A DNA stretch of 64,000 nt from Flavobacteriaceae bacterium (lineage in GTDB: Bacteria; Bacteroidota; Bacteroidia; Flavobacteriales; Flavobacteriaceae). The DNA is taken from positions 1 to 64,000 of the forward strand of contig CANFZM010000014.1 of NCBI GenBank assembly GCA_947451525.1, read 5' to 3'. The position numbers and the translations under genes are program-made. The notes under the pieces are model-generated. The model ran no database searches. It worked only from the letters and a program-made list of their open reading frames with translations, and had not been told where the DNA came from. This document shows, piece after piece, positions 44,973-54,361 of this stretch (within the stretch, counting starts at the first letter, position 1; every line of letters starts with the position of its first letter).

Positions 44973-46349
44973 TTAATGACTAACATTCGCCACTTCCTCT
45001 GGATTGTGTTTATGTTTAAAGAAAACTGCAAACAATACTGCTATTACTAAGGCATATCCCGAAAAGGCAAGCCATATATTATGCCAATCTCTTAATAAAA
45101 TAGGATTGTCGAAAAAACCTAAATTATTAAGATGGGTATTTTTTTCTTTTATTAATTTTATAAGAACTTCATTATTAGAATTTGTATCCAAGTAACTACT
45201 TAAAGAAGAAATATTATTAAAAGATTTCATAAAGTATTTTTGAATCAACCATCCTGATGTAAAACTACCTAAAATAGCACCTACACCATTTGTCATCATC
45301 ATAAACAAGCCTTGCGCAGATGAACGAATTTTAGAATCTGTGGTTGTTTCGACAAATAATGAACCTGAAATATTGAAGAAATCAAATGCCATTCCATAAA
45401 CTACACATGATAAAACAACCATCCAAGAACCACTAGTAGGGTTACCGTAAGCGAACAAACCAAAACGAATTACCCAAGCTACCATGCTGATAAGAATAAC
45501 TTGTTTTATTCCAAACTTTTTTAAGAAAAATGGTATTGCTAGTATAAAAAGTGTTTCTGAAATTTGAGAAATAGACATTATTATTGTAGAATATTTAACT
45601 ACAAATGAATCCGTATATTTAGGAAAATATTTAAACTCATCTAAAAAAACATCTCCATAAGCATTTGTTAATTGTAATGCTGCCCCAAGAAACATTGAAA
45701 AAATAAAAAACAATAACATTTTATAATTAGCAAACAACTTGAAAGATTGCAAACCAAATTTTTCTATTATTGAAGCATCTTTTTTAATCATTTTTTGTGG
45801 TCTACACTTTGGAAGTGTTAAAGAATACAAACTAAGTACAATTGCACCTAATCCTGCTATATAAAACTGATATTCTGTTGCTTTATTCCCTGACAAATTT
45901 GTTATCCACATTGCCGCAATAAAACCGACTGTACCCCAAACTCGGATAGGAGGAAAATCCTTTACAACATCCTTTCCATTTTCTTTCAAAGCTGTATATG
46001 AAATTGAATTACTTAATGCTATTGTTGGCATATAAAAGCACATTGCCAATAGCATCACATAAATAAAATTATTTGGAGAAGATACGAATGGAATAAAAAA
46101 TAAAACAATTGCATACAAAAGATGTAACGCAGAATATAACTTTTCAGCATTAATCCATCTATCTGCGATAATCCCTATTAAAGAAGGCATAAATAACGAG
46201 GCAATTCCCATTGTGCCGAATACTAATCCAAATTGGGTATTATCCCAATGTCTGGTTCCAAACCAATAATTAGCAATAGTAATTAACCATGCACCCCAAA
46301 CAAAGAATTGGAGAAAACTCATAAGAATCAATCTAGACTTTATAGACAT
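44973..46349 (-). CDS. MFS transporter, nucleoside permease (NupG-like)
   Basis: 458 residues from the ATG at 46349 (MSIKSRLILMSFLQFFVWGAWLIT), the usual start of the family; an in-frame ATG 22 codons upstream lies before a noncoding-like stretch and is rejected. About twelve membrane segments, with GIIADRWINAEK between segments 2 and 3 and WGTVGFIAAMW in segment 5. This resembles the nucleoside:proton symporter branch. Nucleoside import would agree with the nearby 5'-nucleotidase, but substrate is inferred. Confidence 0.82.
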   Translation of the reverse strand: MSIKSRLILMSFLQFFVWGAWLITIANYWFGTRHWDNTQFGLVFGTMGIASLFMPSLIGIIADRWINAEKLYSALHLLYAIVLFFIPFVSSPNNFIYVMLLAMCFYMPTIALSNSISYTALKENGKDVVKDFPPIRVWGTVGFIAAMWITNLSGNKATEYQFYIAGLGAIVLSLYSLTLPKCRPQKMIKKDASIIEKFGLQSFKLFANYKMLLFFIFSMFLGAALQLTNAYGDVFLDEFKYFPKYTDSFVVKYSTIIMSISQISETLFILAIPFFLKKFGIKQVILISMVAWVIRFGLFAYGNPTSGSWMVVLSCVVYGMAFDFFNISGSLFVETTTDSKIRSSAQGLFMMMTNGVGAILGSFTSGWLIQKYFMKSFNNISSLSSYLDTNSNNEVLIKLIKEKNTHLNNLGFFDNPILLRDWHNIWLAFSGYALVIAVLFAVFFKHKHNPEEVANVSH

Positions 46350-46410
46350 AATAGTATTAGGTTTTTGTAAATAGAATGTAAATCTACTATTATTATCTAA
46401 ATTTCCAAAT

Positions 46411-46470
46411 GACAAATCCCAAATTCCAAAAAATTATATTTAAATGATTTTTTAGAATTTGGGATTTGTT
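46411..46470 (-). terminator. Hairpin terminator after cmk
   Basis: Arms CAAATCCCAAATTC and GAATTTGGGATTTG separated by an A/T-rich loop of about 28 bases, past the cmk stop at 46487. Confidence 0.65.
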
Positions 46471-46486
46471 ATAATAAGGTTGAAAT

Positions 46487-47176
46487 TTAGATGTTGATTA
46501 TTTCTTCAACTAATTCTAAAACTGTATCAAATTGTTCTTCCCGGGTTAAATATGAATTATCAATTTCTATTGCATCATCTGCCATTACTAAAGGAGAATC
46601 GTCTCTGTGGGTGTCTATATAATCGCGTTCTTGAACATTTGTTAGTACTTCTTCATAAGTTACAACATCTCCCTTTGCTTCTAATTCGTCAAATCGTCTT
46701 TGGGCACGAGTTTCTGGGCTTGCTGTCATAAATATTTTCAATTCGGCATCCGGGAAAACTACAGTTCCAATATCTCTTCCGTCCATTACAATGGCTTTAT
46801 TTTTACCCATTTCTTGTTGTTGTTCTACTAATTTGGCACGAACTTCCGAAATTTCGGCAATTTTACTTACAAAACTAGAAACCTCAATGGTTCGGATTTC
46901 TTTTTCTACATTTACCTCATTTAAATACATTTCGGCAAAACCTAAATCGGCATTGAACTGAAAATGTAATTTAATACTTGGAAGACTATTTACTAAGGAT
47001 TCTTTATCTAGAAAATCTTTAGAAACATAGCCGTTTTGCATTGCAAACAAAGCGATTGCACGATACATGGCACCGGTATCTACATAGATATATCCTAAAT
47101 GTTTGGCTAATTGTTTGGCTAGAGTACTTTTTCCGGTAGAGGAAAAACCGTCAATGGCAATAGTAATGTTTTTCAT
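46487..47176 (-). CDS. cmk: (d)CMP kinase
   Basis: Phosphorylates CMP and dCMP to the diphosphates. 229 residues with the P-loop AIDGFSSTGKST (8-19), YVDTGAMYRAIA, and the NMP-binding VMDGRDIGTVVFPDAELKIFMTA segment and RRFDELEAKG, all typical of Cmk. It lies downstream of porQ's neighbour position in the conserved Flavobacteriia order lon-porQ-cmk. A -7 box is present upstream at 47223-47230. Confidence 0.96.
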   Translation of the reverse strand: MKNITIAIDGFSSTGKSTLAKQLAKHLGYIYVDTGAMYRAIALFAMQNGYVSKDFLDKESLVNSLPSIKLHFQFNADLGFAEMYLNEVNVEKEIRTIEVSSFVSKIAEISEVRAKLVEQQQEMGKNKAIVMDGRDIGTVVFPDAELKIFMTASPETRAQRRFDELEAKGDVVTYEEVLTNVQERDYIDTHRDDSPLVMADDAIEIDNSYLTREEQFDTVLELVEEIINI

Positions 47177-47182
47177 ATTTTT

Positions 47183-47230
47183 GAAGCCACAAAGGCGCTA
47201 AGTAAACTAAGTTTTGTTTTTACAAAGATA
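47183..47230 (-). promoter_or_regulatory. cmk upstream region: -7 box and small repeat remnant
   Basis: TATCTTTG (47223-47230, minus strand) fits TAnnTTTG. The leader contains AGCCACAAAGGCGCTAAG (47184-47201), which looks like a fragment of a short sequence often scattered through Flavobacteriia genomes. Confidence 0.35.
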
Positions 47231-47254
47231 AGTAAGGAATTTAGAAACTAAAAT

Positions 47255-48277
47255 CTAATCTTGAAAATTCATGGTCAAGCCAAAAAGACTCGTATTTCCT
47301 GCTAAAGAATATCGGGAATAGGAATAATTAAATTTGATATTTCCCATTTTCAATCCGAAACCTAAGGATATTCCGGAGAAATTACGTTGGTCCACCACTC
47401 GCAATTCTTCTGCACGTCGGAAATTATATCCAAATCGTAAATTGAAACCTTTTTTAGGAAACAATTCGGCTCCAAAAACTACGTGGCGCAAGGCATTGTT
47501 CATAAACCCAACTTTTTCTTCAGTAGAAGAACCATCAATACTGCCAATTGCTCTATTAGGATTGGAGAAACCAATATTCCATTGTTGTAGATTTTCTAAT
47601 GTTAAATGCCATCGTACAGGAACATTTTCTACTTCTTGCGAAACTCCTACCAAAACTTCTAAAGGTAATTTCTCTTGAGTTCCAGAATAGGTGGTTATTT
47701 GGGTTCCGATATTTCGTACCACCAAAGCCCAATTTACATCATTTCGTTGGTCGATGAACAAAGCTCCTATATCGGCTGCAGCCCCATAAGAGGTATAACT
47801 TTCTAAAGAAGACGAAATAAATTTGGCATTGGCACCAAAATAAAAATCGGTAAACGGTACGTTATAAGAATATCCCATTGAAAGCGCCATTTCGCTTCCT
47901 GTAAAAGAAGAAGTTGCGGTTCCGTTTTCATCGTAACCATCAAATTTCCCATAATTTACATAGTTCACACCAACGTGCAAAGTTTGCAAATGACGGTCGT
48001 AAGTATAGGCATAAGCGGCAGTTCCATAAGAAACGGCACCAAAATAACTGCCATAATTCACAGCAAGATGATTATCCATTTCGGGATTGATTGTTGCGGG
48101 GTTAAAATGTGCTTGGTTCACATCTTCATCAAAAATAGTCAAGACTTTTCCTCCCAGAGCGGCCTGCCTTGGCGAGGTTACCAAATTGAGAAATTGGTAT
48201 ACCGACTTACCTCCTATTTGCCCATAAGTCATGGTGCAAAAAAGTAATACAAAGGAGATAAATAGTTTTTTAATCAT
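47255..48277 (-). CDS. porQ: Type IX secretion system protein PorQ
   Basis: 340 residues, signal peptide MIKKLFISFVLLFCTMTYGQ, then GGKSVYQFLNLVTSPRQAALGGK, the characteristic PorQ opening, and a barrel-like body (FNYSYSRYSLAGNTSLFGLTMNF as the closing strands). PorQ is an outer-membrane part of the T9SS attachment complex with PorU, PorV and PorZ. Context lon-porQ-cmk is as expected. It links to the two sorting-domain proteins in this window. Confidence 0.93.
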   Translation of the reverse strand: MIKKLFISFVLLFCTMTYGQIGGKSVYQFLNLVTSPRQAALGGKVLTIFDEDVNQAHFNPATINPEMDNHLAVNYGSYFGAVSYGTAAYAYTYDRHLQTLHVGVNYVNYGKFDGYDENGTATSSFTGSEMALSMGYSYNVPFTDFYFGANAKFISSSLESYTSYGAAADIGALFIDQRNDVNWALVVRNIGTQITTYSGTQEKLPLEVLVGVSQEVENVPVRWHLTLENLQQWNIGFSNPNRAIGSIDGSSTEEKVGFMNNALRHVVFGAELFPKKGFNLRFGYNFRRAEELRVVDQRNFSGISLGFGLKMGNIKFNYSYSRYSLAGNTSLFGLTMNFQD

Positions 48278-48354
48278 ACTAAAATTGGAACTAAACTTAA
48301 CCTATAACGAAAATGCGAAGATATTATTTTTAAACTTAAAGCAAAAACAGAAAT

Positions 48355-48390
48355 AAAAAAGGCATGAGGGAAAATTTCTCATGCCTTTTG
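48355..48390 (-). terminator. Hairpin terminator of lon
   Basis: AAAAGGCATGAG-GGAAAATTT-CTCATGCCTTTT, a 12-base stem past the lon stop and before porQ. Confidence 0.9.
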
Positions 48391-48408
48391 GATTTTATTA
48401 AGTATTTA

Positions 48409-50862
48409 TTAATCTATCATTTTTGCATTTTTAACTTTTTCTTTAGTTAATGCAAGTGCTATAACTTCGCTCATTTCTTTAACATAATGGAAGGTCAATC
48501 CTTCTAAATAATCGGATTTTATTTCTTCTATATCACTTTTATTTTCCTGGCAAAGAATGATTTCTTTGATGTTGGCTCTTTTAGCAGCAAGGATTTTTTC
48601 TTTAATTCCGCCTACAGGCAATACTTTACCACGAAGCGTAATTTCGCCAGTCATTGCTAATCCTTTTTTGATTTTGCGTTGGGTATATAACGAAACTAAA
48701 GAAGTTAACATAGCAATTCCAGCACTTGGTCCATCTTTGGGGGTTGCTCCTTCGGGAACGTGAAGATGGATGTTATATTTAGAAATTACATCTGGATTTA
48801 ATTCGAAAATTTCGGCATTTGCTTTAATATATTCCAATGCAATTGTTGCAGATTCTTTCATAACCGTACCTAAATTTCCAGTTAAAGTAAGAACTCCTTT
48901 TCCTTTGGAAATCAAAGATTCAATAAAAAGAATATCTCCTCCAACAGATGTCCATGCTAAACCAGTAACTACTCCAGCAACATCATTACCTTCGGATTTA
49001 TCGCGCTCTAATTTTGGAGCACCTAAAATTTTTACAATATCTTCATCAGTAACTTTTTTATTGTACGCTTCTTCCATTGCAACCGATTTGGCAGCATTCC
49101 GAATTACTTGTGCAATTTTTTGTTCCAAACTTCGAACTCCAGATTCACGAGTATAACCTTCTACAATTTTTTCAAATTGTTTTTTACCTATAGTTAAATC
49201 TTTAGTGGTTAACCCATGCTCTTTTAATTGTTTCGGAAATAAATGTTGGCGTGCAATTTCAACTTTTTCTTCTGTGGTATATCCTGTCATTTGAATAACT
49301 TCCATTCTATCTCTCAAGGCTGGCTGAATAGTTGACATGGAATTAGAGGTAGCAATAAACATCACTTTCGATAAATCGTAACCCATTTCAAGGAAATTAT
49401 CGTAAAACGAATTGTTTTGTTCTGGATCTAAAACTTCTAATAATGCCGAAGAAGGATCCCCTTGATTGCTCACCGAAAGTTTATCTATTTCATCTAATAT
49501 AAAAACCGGATTGGATGTAGTTGCTTTTTTAATACTTTGAATAATTCTACCAGGCATGGCGCCAATATAGGTTTTTCTATGTCCACGAATTTCTGCTTCA
49601 TCTCGCAATCCACCTAAGGAAATACGAACGTATTCTCTACCTAAAGCCTGAGCAACCGATTTTCCAATGGAAGTTTTTCCAACTCCTGGAGGTCCTGTCA
49701 AGCAGATGATTGGCGATTTCATATCGTTACGCAATTTCAAAACTGCAAGATGCTCAATCATTCGTTTTTTAACATCTTCTAATCCAAAATGGTCGCGATC
49801 TAAAACTTTTTGAGCATGTTTTAAATCGAAATTATCTTTAGAATATTTGTTCCAAGGTAAATCTAAAAACAAATCTAGATAGTTTCTTTGGATACCAAAA
49901 TCAGGCGCCTGCGGATTCATGCGTTGCATTTTGGAAAATTCTTTTTCAAAATGTTTTTGGGTTTTATCATCCCATTTCTGGGTTTTGGCACGTAAACGCA
50001 TTTCTTCAAATTCTTGCTCGTTAGAAACCCCTCCCAATTCTTCTTGGATGGTTTTCATTTGTTGGTGCAAGAAATATTCCCGCTGTTGTTGGTCTAAATC
50101 AAATCGAACTTTAGATTGGATATCGTTTTTTAATTCCAATTTTTGCACCTCTACGTTCATGTAGCGCAAGGTTTCTAAGGCTCTTTCTTTAAGAACGTGC
50201 ATCATTAATAAATTTTGTTTTTCTTCTACAGAAAGATTCATGTTAGAAGAAACAAAATTGATTAGAAACGATTGGCTCTCAATATTTTTTATTGCAAAAG
50301 TTGCTTCGGTAGGAATATTCGGACTTTCGCGTATTATTTCAATTGCTAATTCTTTAACAGATTCTACAATTGCATTAAATTCTTTGTCGTTCTTTTTAGG
50401 ACGTTTTTCAGGAACTTCCTTAATAGTAGCAGAAATATAAGGTGCTTCAGAAATAACCGAATCAATTTCAAAACGTTTCTTTCCTTGAAGAATTACGGTA
50501 ATGTTTCCGTCGGGCATTTTTAAAACACGAAGAATTCTAGCAACCGTGCCCACATGATGGATATCGTTTATAGTTGGATCTTCTTCTTCTTCATTTTTTT
50601 GAGCAACAACGCCAATAATTTTATTCCCAGCATAGGCTTCATTAATTAACTTAATGGATTTATCTCTACCAGCAGTAATCGGAATTACTACTCCTGGAAA
50701 TAGAACAGTATTTCGTAAAGGTAAAATCGGTAAAGATGCAGGAAGTTCTTCGTTGGTCATTTCCTCTTCATCTTCTGGTGTTAAAAGCGGAATTAACTCT
50801 GCTTCGGAATCAAATTCTTGGAGTGACAAACTGTCAAAGGTTATTATTTTATGATTTGACAT
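48409..50862 (-). CDS. lon: ATP-dependent protease Lon
   Basis: 817 residues. N-terminal substrate-binding domain (about 40-240; [23 protein letters not shown]), coiled region, AAA+ module with P-loop [13 protein letters not shown] and Walker [10 protein letters not shown], and the peptidase domain with the Ser713-Lys756 dyad ([17 protein letters not shown]). Degrades misfolded and regulatory proteins in the cytoplasm. Full length. Single gene with own terminator and promoter box. Confidence 0.97.
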   Translation of the reverse strand: MSNHKIITFDSLSLQEFDSEAELIPLLTPEDEEEMTNEELPASLPILPLRNTVLFPGVVIPITAGRDKSIKLINEAYAGNKIIGVVAQKNEEEEDPTINDIHHVGTVARILRVLKMPDGNITVILQGKKRFEIDSVISEAPYISATIKEVPEKRPKKNDKEFNAIVESVKELAIEIIRESPNIPTEATFAIKNIESQSFLINFVSSNMNLSVEEKQNLLMMHVLKERALETLRYMNVEVQKLELKNDIQSKVRFDLDQQQREYFLHQQMKTIQEELGGVSNEQEFEEMRLRAKTQKWDDKTQKHFEKEFSKMQRMNPQAPDFGIQRNYLDLFLDLPWNKYSKDNFDLKHAQKVLDRDHFGLEDVKKRMIEHLAVLKLRNDMKSPIICLTGPPGVGKTSIGKSVAQALGREYVRISLGGLRDEAEIRGHRKTYIGAMPGRIIQSIKKATTSNPVFILDEIDKLSVSNQGDPSSALLEVLDPEQNNSFYDNFLEMGYDLSKVMFIATSNSMSTIQPALRDRMEVIQMTGYTTEEKVEIARQHLFPKQLKEHGLTTKDLTIGKKQFEKIVEGYTRESGVRSLEQKIAQVIRNAAKSVAMEEAYNKKVTDEDIVKILGAPKLERDKSEGNDVAGVVTGLAWTSVGGDILFIESLISKGKGVLTLTGNLGTVMKESATIALEYIKANAEIFELNPDVISKYNIHLHVPEGATPKDGPSAGIAMLTSLVSLYTQRKIKKGLAMTGEITLRGKVLPVGGIKEKILAAKRANIKEIILCQENKSDIEEIKSDYLEGLTFHYVKEMSEVIALALTKEKVKNAKMID

Positions 50863-50909
50863 AGTATATATTAAGTCAATATGACATTATTAGATTAGTA
50901 ATTATTTAG

Positions 50910-50917
50910 CAAATATA
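50910..50917 (-). promoter_or_regulatory. Candidate -7 box (TATATTTG) for lon
   Basis: Perfect TAnnTTTG on the minus strand with TTTA 19 bases upstream, 47 bases before the ATG at 50862. No heat-shock-type element was recognised. Confidence 0.45.
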
Positions 50918-51027
50918 AGATTTGCTTTAGTTTTATTAAAGTAAATTCGTTGTGTAAACTTAAAAAAGTGGCATTCGAATAAATTTTTAATACCTTCCTT
51001 ATGAGTCAAGGATTATGCCACTAAAAA

Positions 51028-51053
51028 AAATCCGCCATATAGACGGATTAAAA
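51028..51053 (-). terminator. Hairpin terminator of the lipoprotein gene
   Basis: AATCCG ... CGGATT stem with flanking A/T runs, past the stop at 51071. Confidence 0.65.
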
Positions 51054-51070
51054 CCAAAATAAATCTTGGG

Positions 51071-52081
51071 TTAGTATTCTAAATCGAAAGAACCTTGAGA
51101 AAAACTATTAGATCCACTAGTAGTAAAACTAAATGTTCCTGCAATTCTATTTGCTGTTTTAGTAACAATAGTAATAGAACCGGTTTGGGCTGATGTAATA
51201 GTTCCGTTTGAGTTATATGCTCCTTTAATTGTATTGTAGTTAGAAGTACTAGAAACATTATAAGTTCCAACACCTGTTGTAGTATTAATTTCTAAAATTA
51301 CACTGCTATCTCCAGTAGAATTTTCTGCTTCAATAGTTAGAGTTCCATTTTCTAGTGAAGTTGTAGCGCCGTCTTGAGAAAAATCAACTGAGTTCAATTT
51401 TACTGCAAATTGAGTAGGGCTATAAATTTTATAATGTACGTTGGTAAACAATCCATTACTTACACTTTTAGTTCCCAATAAAACTCCAGTTCCTAATTCG
51501 TTTAAAAATAAAGAACCACTAAAATTTCCTGAGAATGTTCGAGTAACTAAATCATTGGAAGTTACATTAACAACACCGGTTGCAGTACTACTTCCAGGAA
51601 GAGCAAGGTTAGTTGAACTATATGTAGATGTTGCAGGATTATTTAAATCGGTTATATAAGACATTAGACCAGAACCACCACTTGCTAAATCAACTGGTCC
51701 TAAATTGTAGGTGCTATTTCCAGAAATATTTTCAAATTGAATTGTAACAATTTTAGAATTCATAGGATTACTCGTGTCTACATTAGCAATTGCTAGTGAA
51801 TAACTAATAATATCCCCAGATGGAGTAACTTGTCTAGCTCTAGTGGCAGTAATTTGATTTGCTGTTATTGGCGTAGTATCGATAGTCAAAGAAGATGTTC
51901 CATTTAATGGAGGCAAAACAGTACTTCCTCCCCCACCTGTAGTTCCACCACCTCCGGTATTAGAATTGTTTGCTGCTAATTGTGCGGCCAAAACTGAATC
52001 AACTGGTTCGTTATTACAAGAAGAAAAAGAAAGAATTGAGGCTAGCAGAATAGTTGCTAAAGAAAGACGTTTTGCATTCAT
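51071..52081 (-). CDS. Lipoprotein of unknown function (DUF6252-like)
   Basis: 336 residues from the ATG at 52081 (MNAKRLSLATILLASILSFSSC), giving a clear lipobox; an ATG six codons earlier is less likely. A Gly-rich linker (GGGGTTGGGGS, about 40-52) leads to two or three Thr/Ser-rich beta repeats (SLFLNELGTGVLLGTK; TITSAQTGSITIVTKTANRIAGTFSF). The pattern resembles DUF6252-type surface lipoproteins. Function unknown. Confidence 0.75.
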   Translation of the reverse strand: MNAKRLSLATILLASILSFSSCNNEPVDSVLAAQLAANNSNTGGGGTTGGGGSTVLPPLNGTSSLTIDTTPITANQITATRARQVTPSGDIISYSLAIANVDTSNPMNSKIVTIQFENISGNSTYNLGPVDLASGGSGLMSYITDLNNPATSTYSSTNLALPGSSTATGVVNVTSNDLVTRTFSGNFSGSLFLNELGTGVLLGTKSVSNGLFTNVHYKIYSPTQFAVKLNSVDFSQDGATTSLENGTLTIEAENSTGDSSVILEINTTTGVGTYNVSSTSNYNTIKGAYNSNGTITSAQTGSITIVTKTANRIAGTFSFTTSGSNSFSQGSFDLEY

Positions 52082-52108
52082 GTTATTAAATTTGTTCAAA
52101 TATAATTA

Positions 52109-53425
52109 TTATTTTTTTAAATCTAAATTATTTTTTTGAGGCACTCTTGTTAAAAGAATCAATCCAATAACAAAAAATACTCCCAGAAATACAATTGCAT
52201 TTCGCATGGAACCAGTTATTAAATCTACTGTTCCGTATATGGTCATACCAATAACGATTCCAACTTTTTCAGTAACGTCATAAAAACTAAAGAATGAAGC
52301 AGTGTCTTTTGTTTCGGGCAACAGTTTTGAATAGGTAGATCTTGCAATCGATTGGATTCCTCCCATTACTAATCCTACGAATCCTGCTGTGGTATAAAAT
52401 TCTATTGGAGTGTGAACGAAATAAGCAAAGGCACAAAGTATTGCCCAAACACCATTCAAGAAAATTAAAGTGTTAATATTTCCGAATTTTTCAGAAGCCC
52501 TTGAAGTAATCATAGCACCTACAACAGCAACTAATTGAATTAATAAGATACTTATAATTAAACCCGTGGTTTTATCATCACTTCCCCAATCTACTTCGGT
52601 TGCACCAAAATAAGTTGCGATAAGCATAACCGTTTGAACAGCCATTATAAAAACAAAATAACTATACAAGTATCTTTTTAAAGCAAGATTTTGTTGCAAC
52701 TGTTTCCAAACTAATTGCAATTCATGAAATCCTTTAAAAATAAAATCTCGAGTTAAAGGAACATTGTTTCTATTTCCTTTTGGCAAATAATAATAGGTAA
52801 CATGGCTGAATCCAATCCACCAAATACCGACCATTACAAAGGAAATTCGCATTGCCATTTTGGGATTATCAATTCCAAAAGTATGCGGAAACATAACCAT
52901 CAATAAATTAATGACTAACAGAATGGTGCTCCCTATATACCCCATCGAAAAACCTCTAGCACTCACTCTATCTTGCTGTTCTGGAAAAGCAATATCCGGT
53001 AAATAGGAATTATAAAAAACTACACTAGACCAAAAACCAATCAGTCCAAAGAAATAAGCAGTATAACTCCAAAATAAATTATCTACATTAAACCAATACA
53101 AACCAATGCAGGAAAGACCTCCTAAGTAACAGAAAAAACGCATGAAGTCTTTTTTGTTCCCTAAATAATCAGAAATTCCAGAAAGTATTGGTGAACAAAT
53201 TGCTACTATTAAAAATGCGAAAGCCGTAACAAAACTAATCATTGCGGTGTCTTTGCACTTCATACCAAAAAACAAGACATAGTTTTTACCTGTTTCTTTA
53301 AATATCAATTCGTAAAAAATTGGAAAAACTGCTGATGCAATTACTAAACTATAAACAGAATTGGCCCAATCATAGAATGCCCAAGCATTAAGAAGTTTTG
53401 GATGACCTTTTGGTAAATTTGGCAT
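52109..53425 (-). CDS. MFS transporter, UMF1 / Atg22-like family
   Basis: 438 residues, about twelve membrane segments. The N-terminal LNAWAFYDWANSVYSLVIASAVFPIFY and the later GGIQSIARSTYSKLLPETKDTASFFSFYDVTEKVG are diagnostic of the UMF1 (vacuole effluxer Atg22-like) branch. Transported compound is unknown; amino acid or peptide efflux is only suggested by the yeast relative. It is 27 bases upstream of the lipoprotein start, so co-transcription is possible. Confidence 0.87.
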   Translation of the reverse strand: MPNLPKGHPKLLNAWAFYDWANSVYSLVIASAVFPIFYELIFKETGKNYVLFFGMKCKDTAMISFVTAFAFLIVAICSPILSGISDYLGNKKDFMRFFCYLGGLSCIGLYWFNVDNLFWSYTAYFFGLIGFWSSVVFYNSYLPDIAFPEQQDRVSARGFSMGYIGSTILLVINLLMVMFPHTFGIDNPKMAMRISFVMVGIWWIGFSHVTYYYLPKGNRNNVPLTRDFIFKGFHELQLVWKQLQQNLALKRYLYSYFVFIMAVQTVMLIATYFGATEVDWGSDDKTTGLIISILLIQLVAVVGAMITSRASEKFGNINTLIFLNGVWAILCAFAYFVHTPIEFYTTAGFVGLVMGGIQSIARSTYSKLLPETKDTASFFSFYDVTEKVGIVIGMTIYGTVDLITGSMRNAIVFLGVFFVIGLILLTRVPQKNNLDLKK

Positions 53426-53441
53426 AATAAAAGATAAATTA

Positions 53442-53472
53442 AAAAACCATTCTAATTGATTAGAATGGTTTC
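53442..53472 (-). terminator. Hairpin terminator of the M48 peptidase gene
   Basis: AAACCATTCTAAT-TG-ATTAGAATGGTTT, a 13-base perfect stem past the stop at 53504. Confidence 0.88.
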
Positions 53473-53503
53473 AAATATACTCTTTTTTTATAATTGACAA
53501 ATA

Positions 53504-54328
53504 TTATTTAAAAGTTACGCCAAATTTTGCGGCTTCGGCTTTGGCTTGTGGAATTAATGCTTTTAAATCGGCAATTCTCGTAGCATCCGATGGGTGTGTA
53601 CTAGCGAACTCAGGTGGGGCTTGACCAGATGCAGCAGCATTAGCCGACATTCGTTCCCAAAAAACAACTGCTTGCTCTGGATTATATCCTGCTATTGCCA
53701 TTAATGTTAATCCTATTTTATCGGCTTCACTTTCATGGCTTCTGCTAAACGGAAGCATACCTCCATATTGAGTAACAGCACCATAAGCAGTCATTGCTAT
53801 TTGTTGGGTTTGTGCGGTTTTAGTTCCAACGGCTGCTTGTACTCCTGCGGAACCTAGTTGCTGTAATAAACCAGCACTCATTCGTTGCTGTCCATGATTG
53901 GCAAGAGCATGCGAAACTTCATGACCTAAAACGGTGGCCAATCCTGCTTCATCTTTGGTGATTGGTAAAATTCCAGAATAAACTACAATCTTTCCGCCCG
54001 GCATACACCAAGCATTAACTTCCTTGCTGTTTACCAATTTATATTCCCATTGATACTCTTTCAAATAACCTTGATATCCATTAGCATTCAGCCATTTTTC
54101 GGCAGCATCTTTTATTTTGGTTCCAACCAATTCTACTCTTTTGGCATCTGATGTTCCAGAAATGACTTTATTTTCTGTTAAAAATTGACCGTATTGCTGA
54201 AAAGCAGAAGGCAAAATTTCACTATTTGGTACTAATGCCAAAGTATTTTTACCCGTAAACGGATTTTTGGCACATGAAAAAACAATTCCAAATAAAAGAG
54301 CACTAATTACTAAACTTTTGTATTTCAT
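53504..54328 (-). CDS. M48 family zinc metallopeptidase lipoprotein
   Basis: 274 residues from the ATG at 54328, giving a lipoprotein signal ending VFSC (Cys19); an ATG seven codons earlier is less likely. Zinc site HEVSH (His136, Glu137, His140) with third ligand Glu201 in SHESEADKIG. Such Bacteroidota lipoproteins resemble BepA/LoiP, which trim or help fold outer-membrane proteins. A role in envelope quality control is inferred from family. It follows the GH31 gene by 33 bases. Confidence 0.9.
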   Translation of the reverse strand: MKYKSLVISALLFGIVFSCAKNPFTGKNTLALVPNSEILPSAFQQYGQFLTENKVISGTSDAKRVELVGTKIKDAAEKWLNANGYQGYLKEYQWEYKLVNSKEVNAWCMPGGKIVVYSGILPITKDEAGLATVLGHEVSHALANHGQQRMSAGLLQQLGSAGVQAAVGTKTAQTQQIAMTAYGAVTQYGGMLPFSRSHESEADKIGLTLMAIAGYNPEQAVVFWERMSANAAASGQAPPEFASTHPSDATRIADLKALIPQAKAEAAKFGVTFK

Positions 54329-54361
54329 TTTTAAACTATTTGTACTCAAATTTACAAAAAA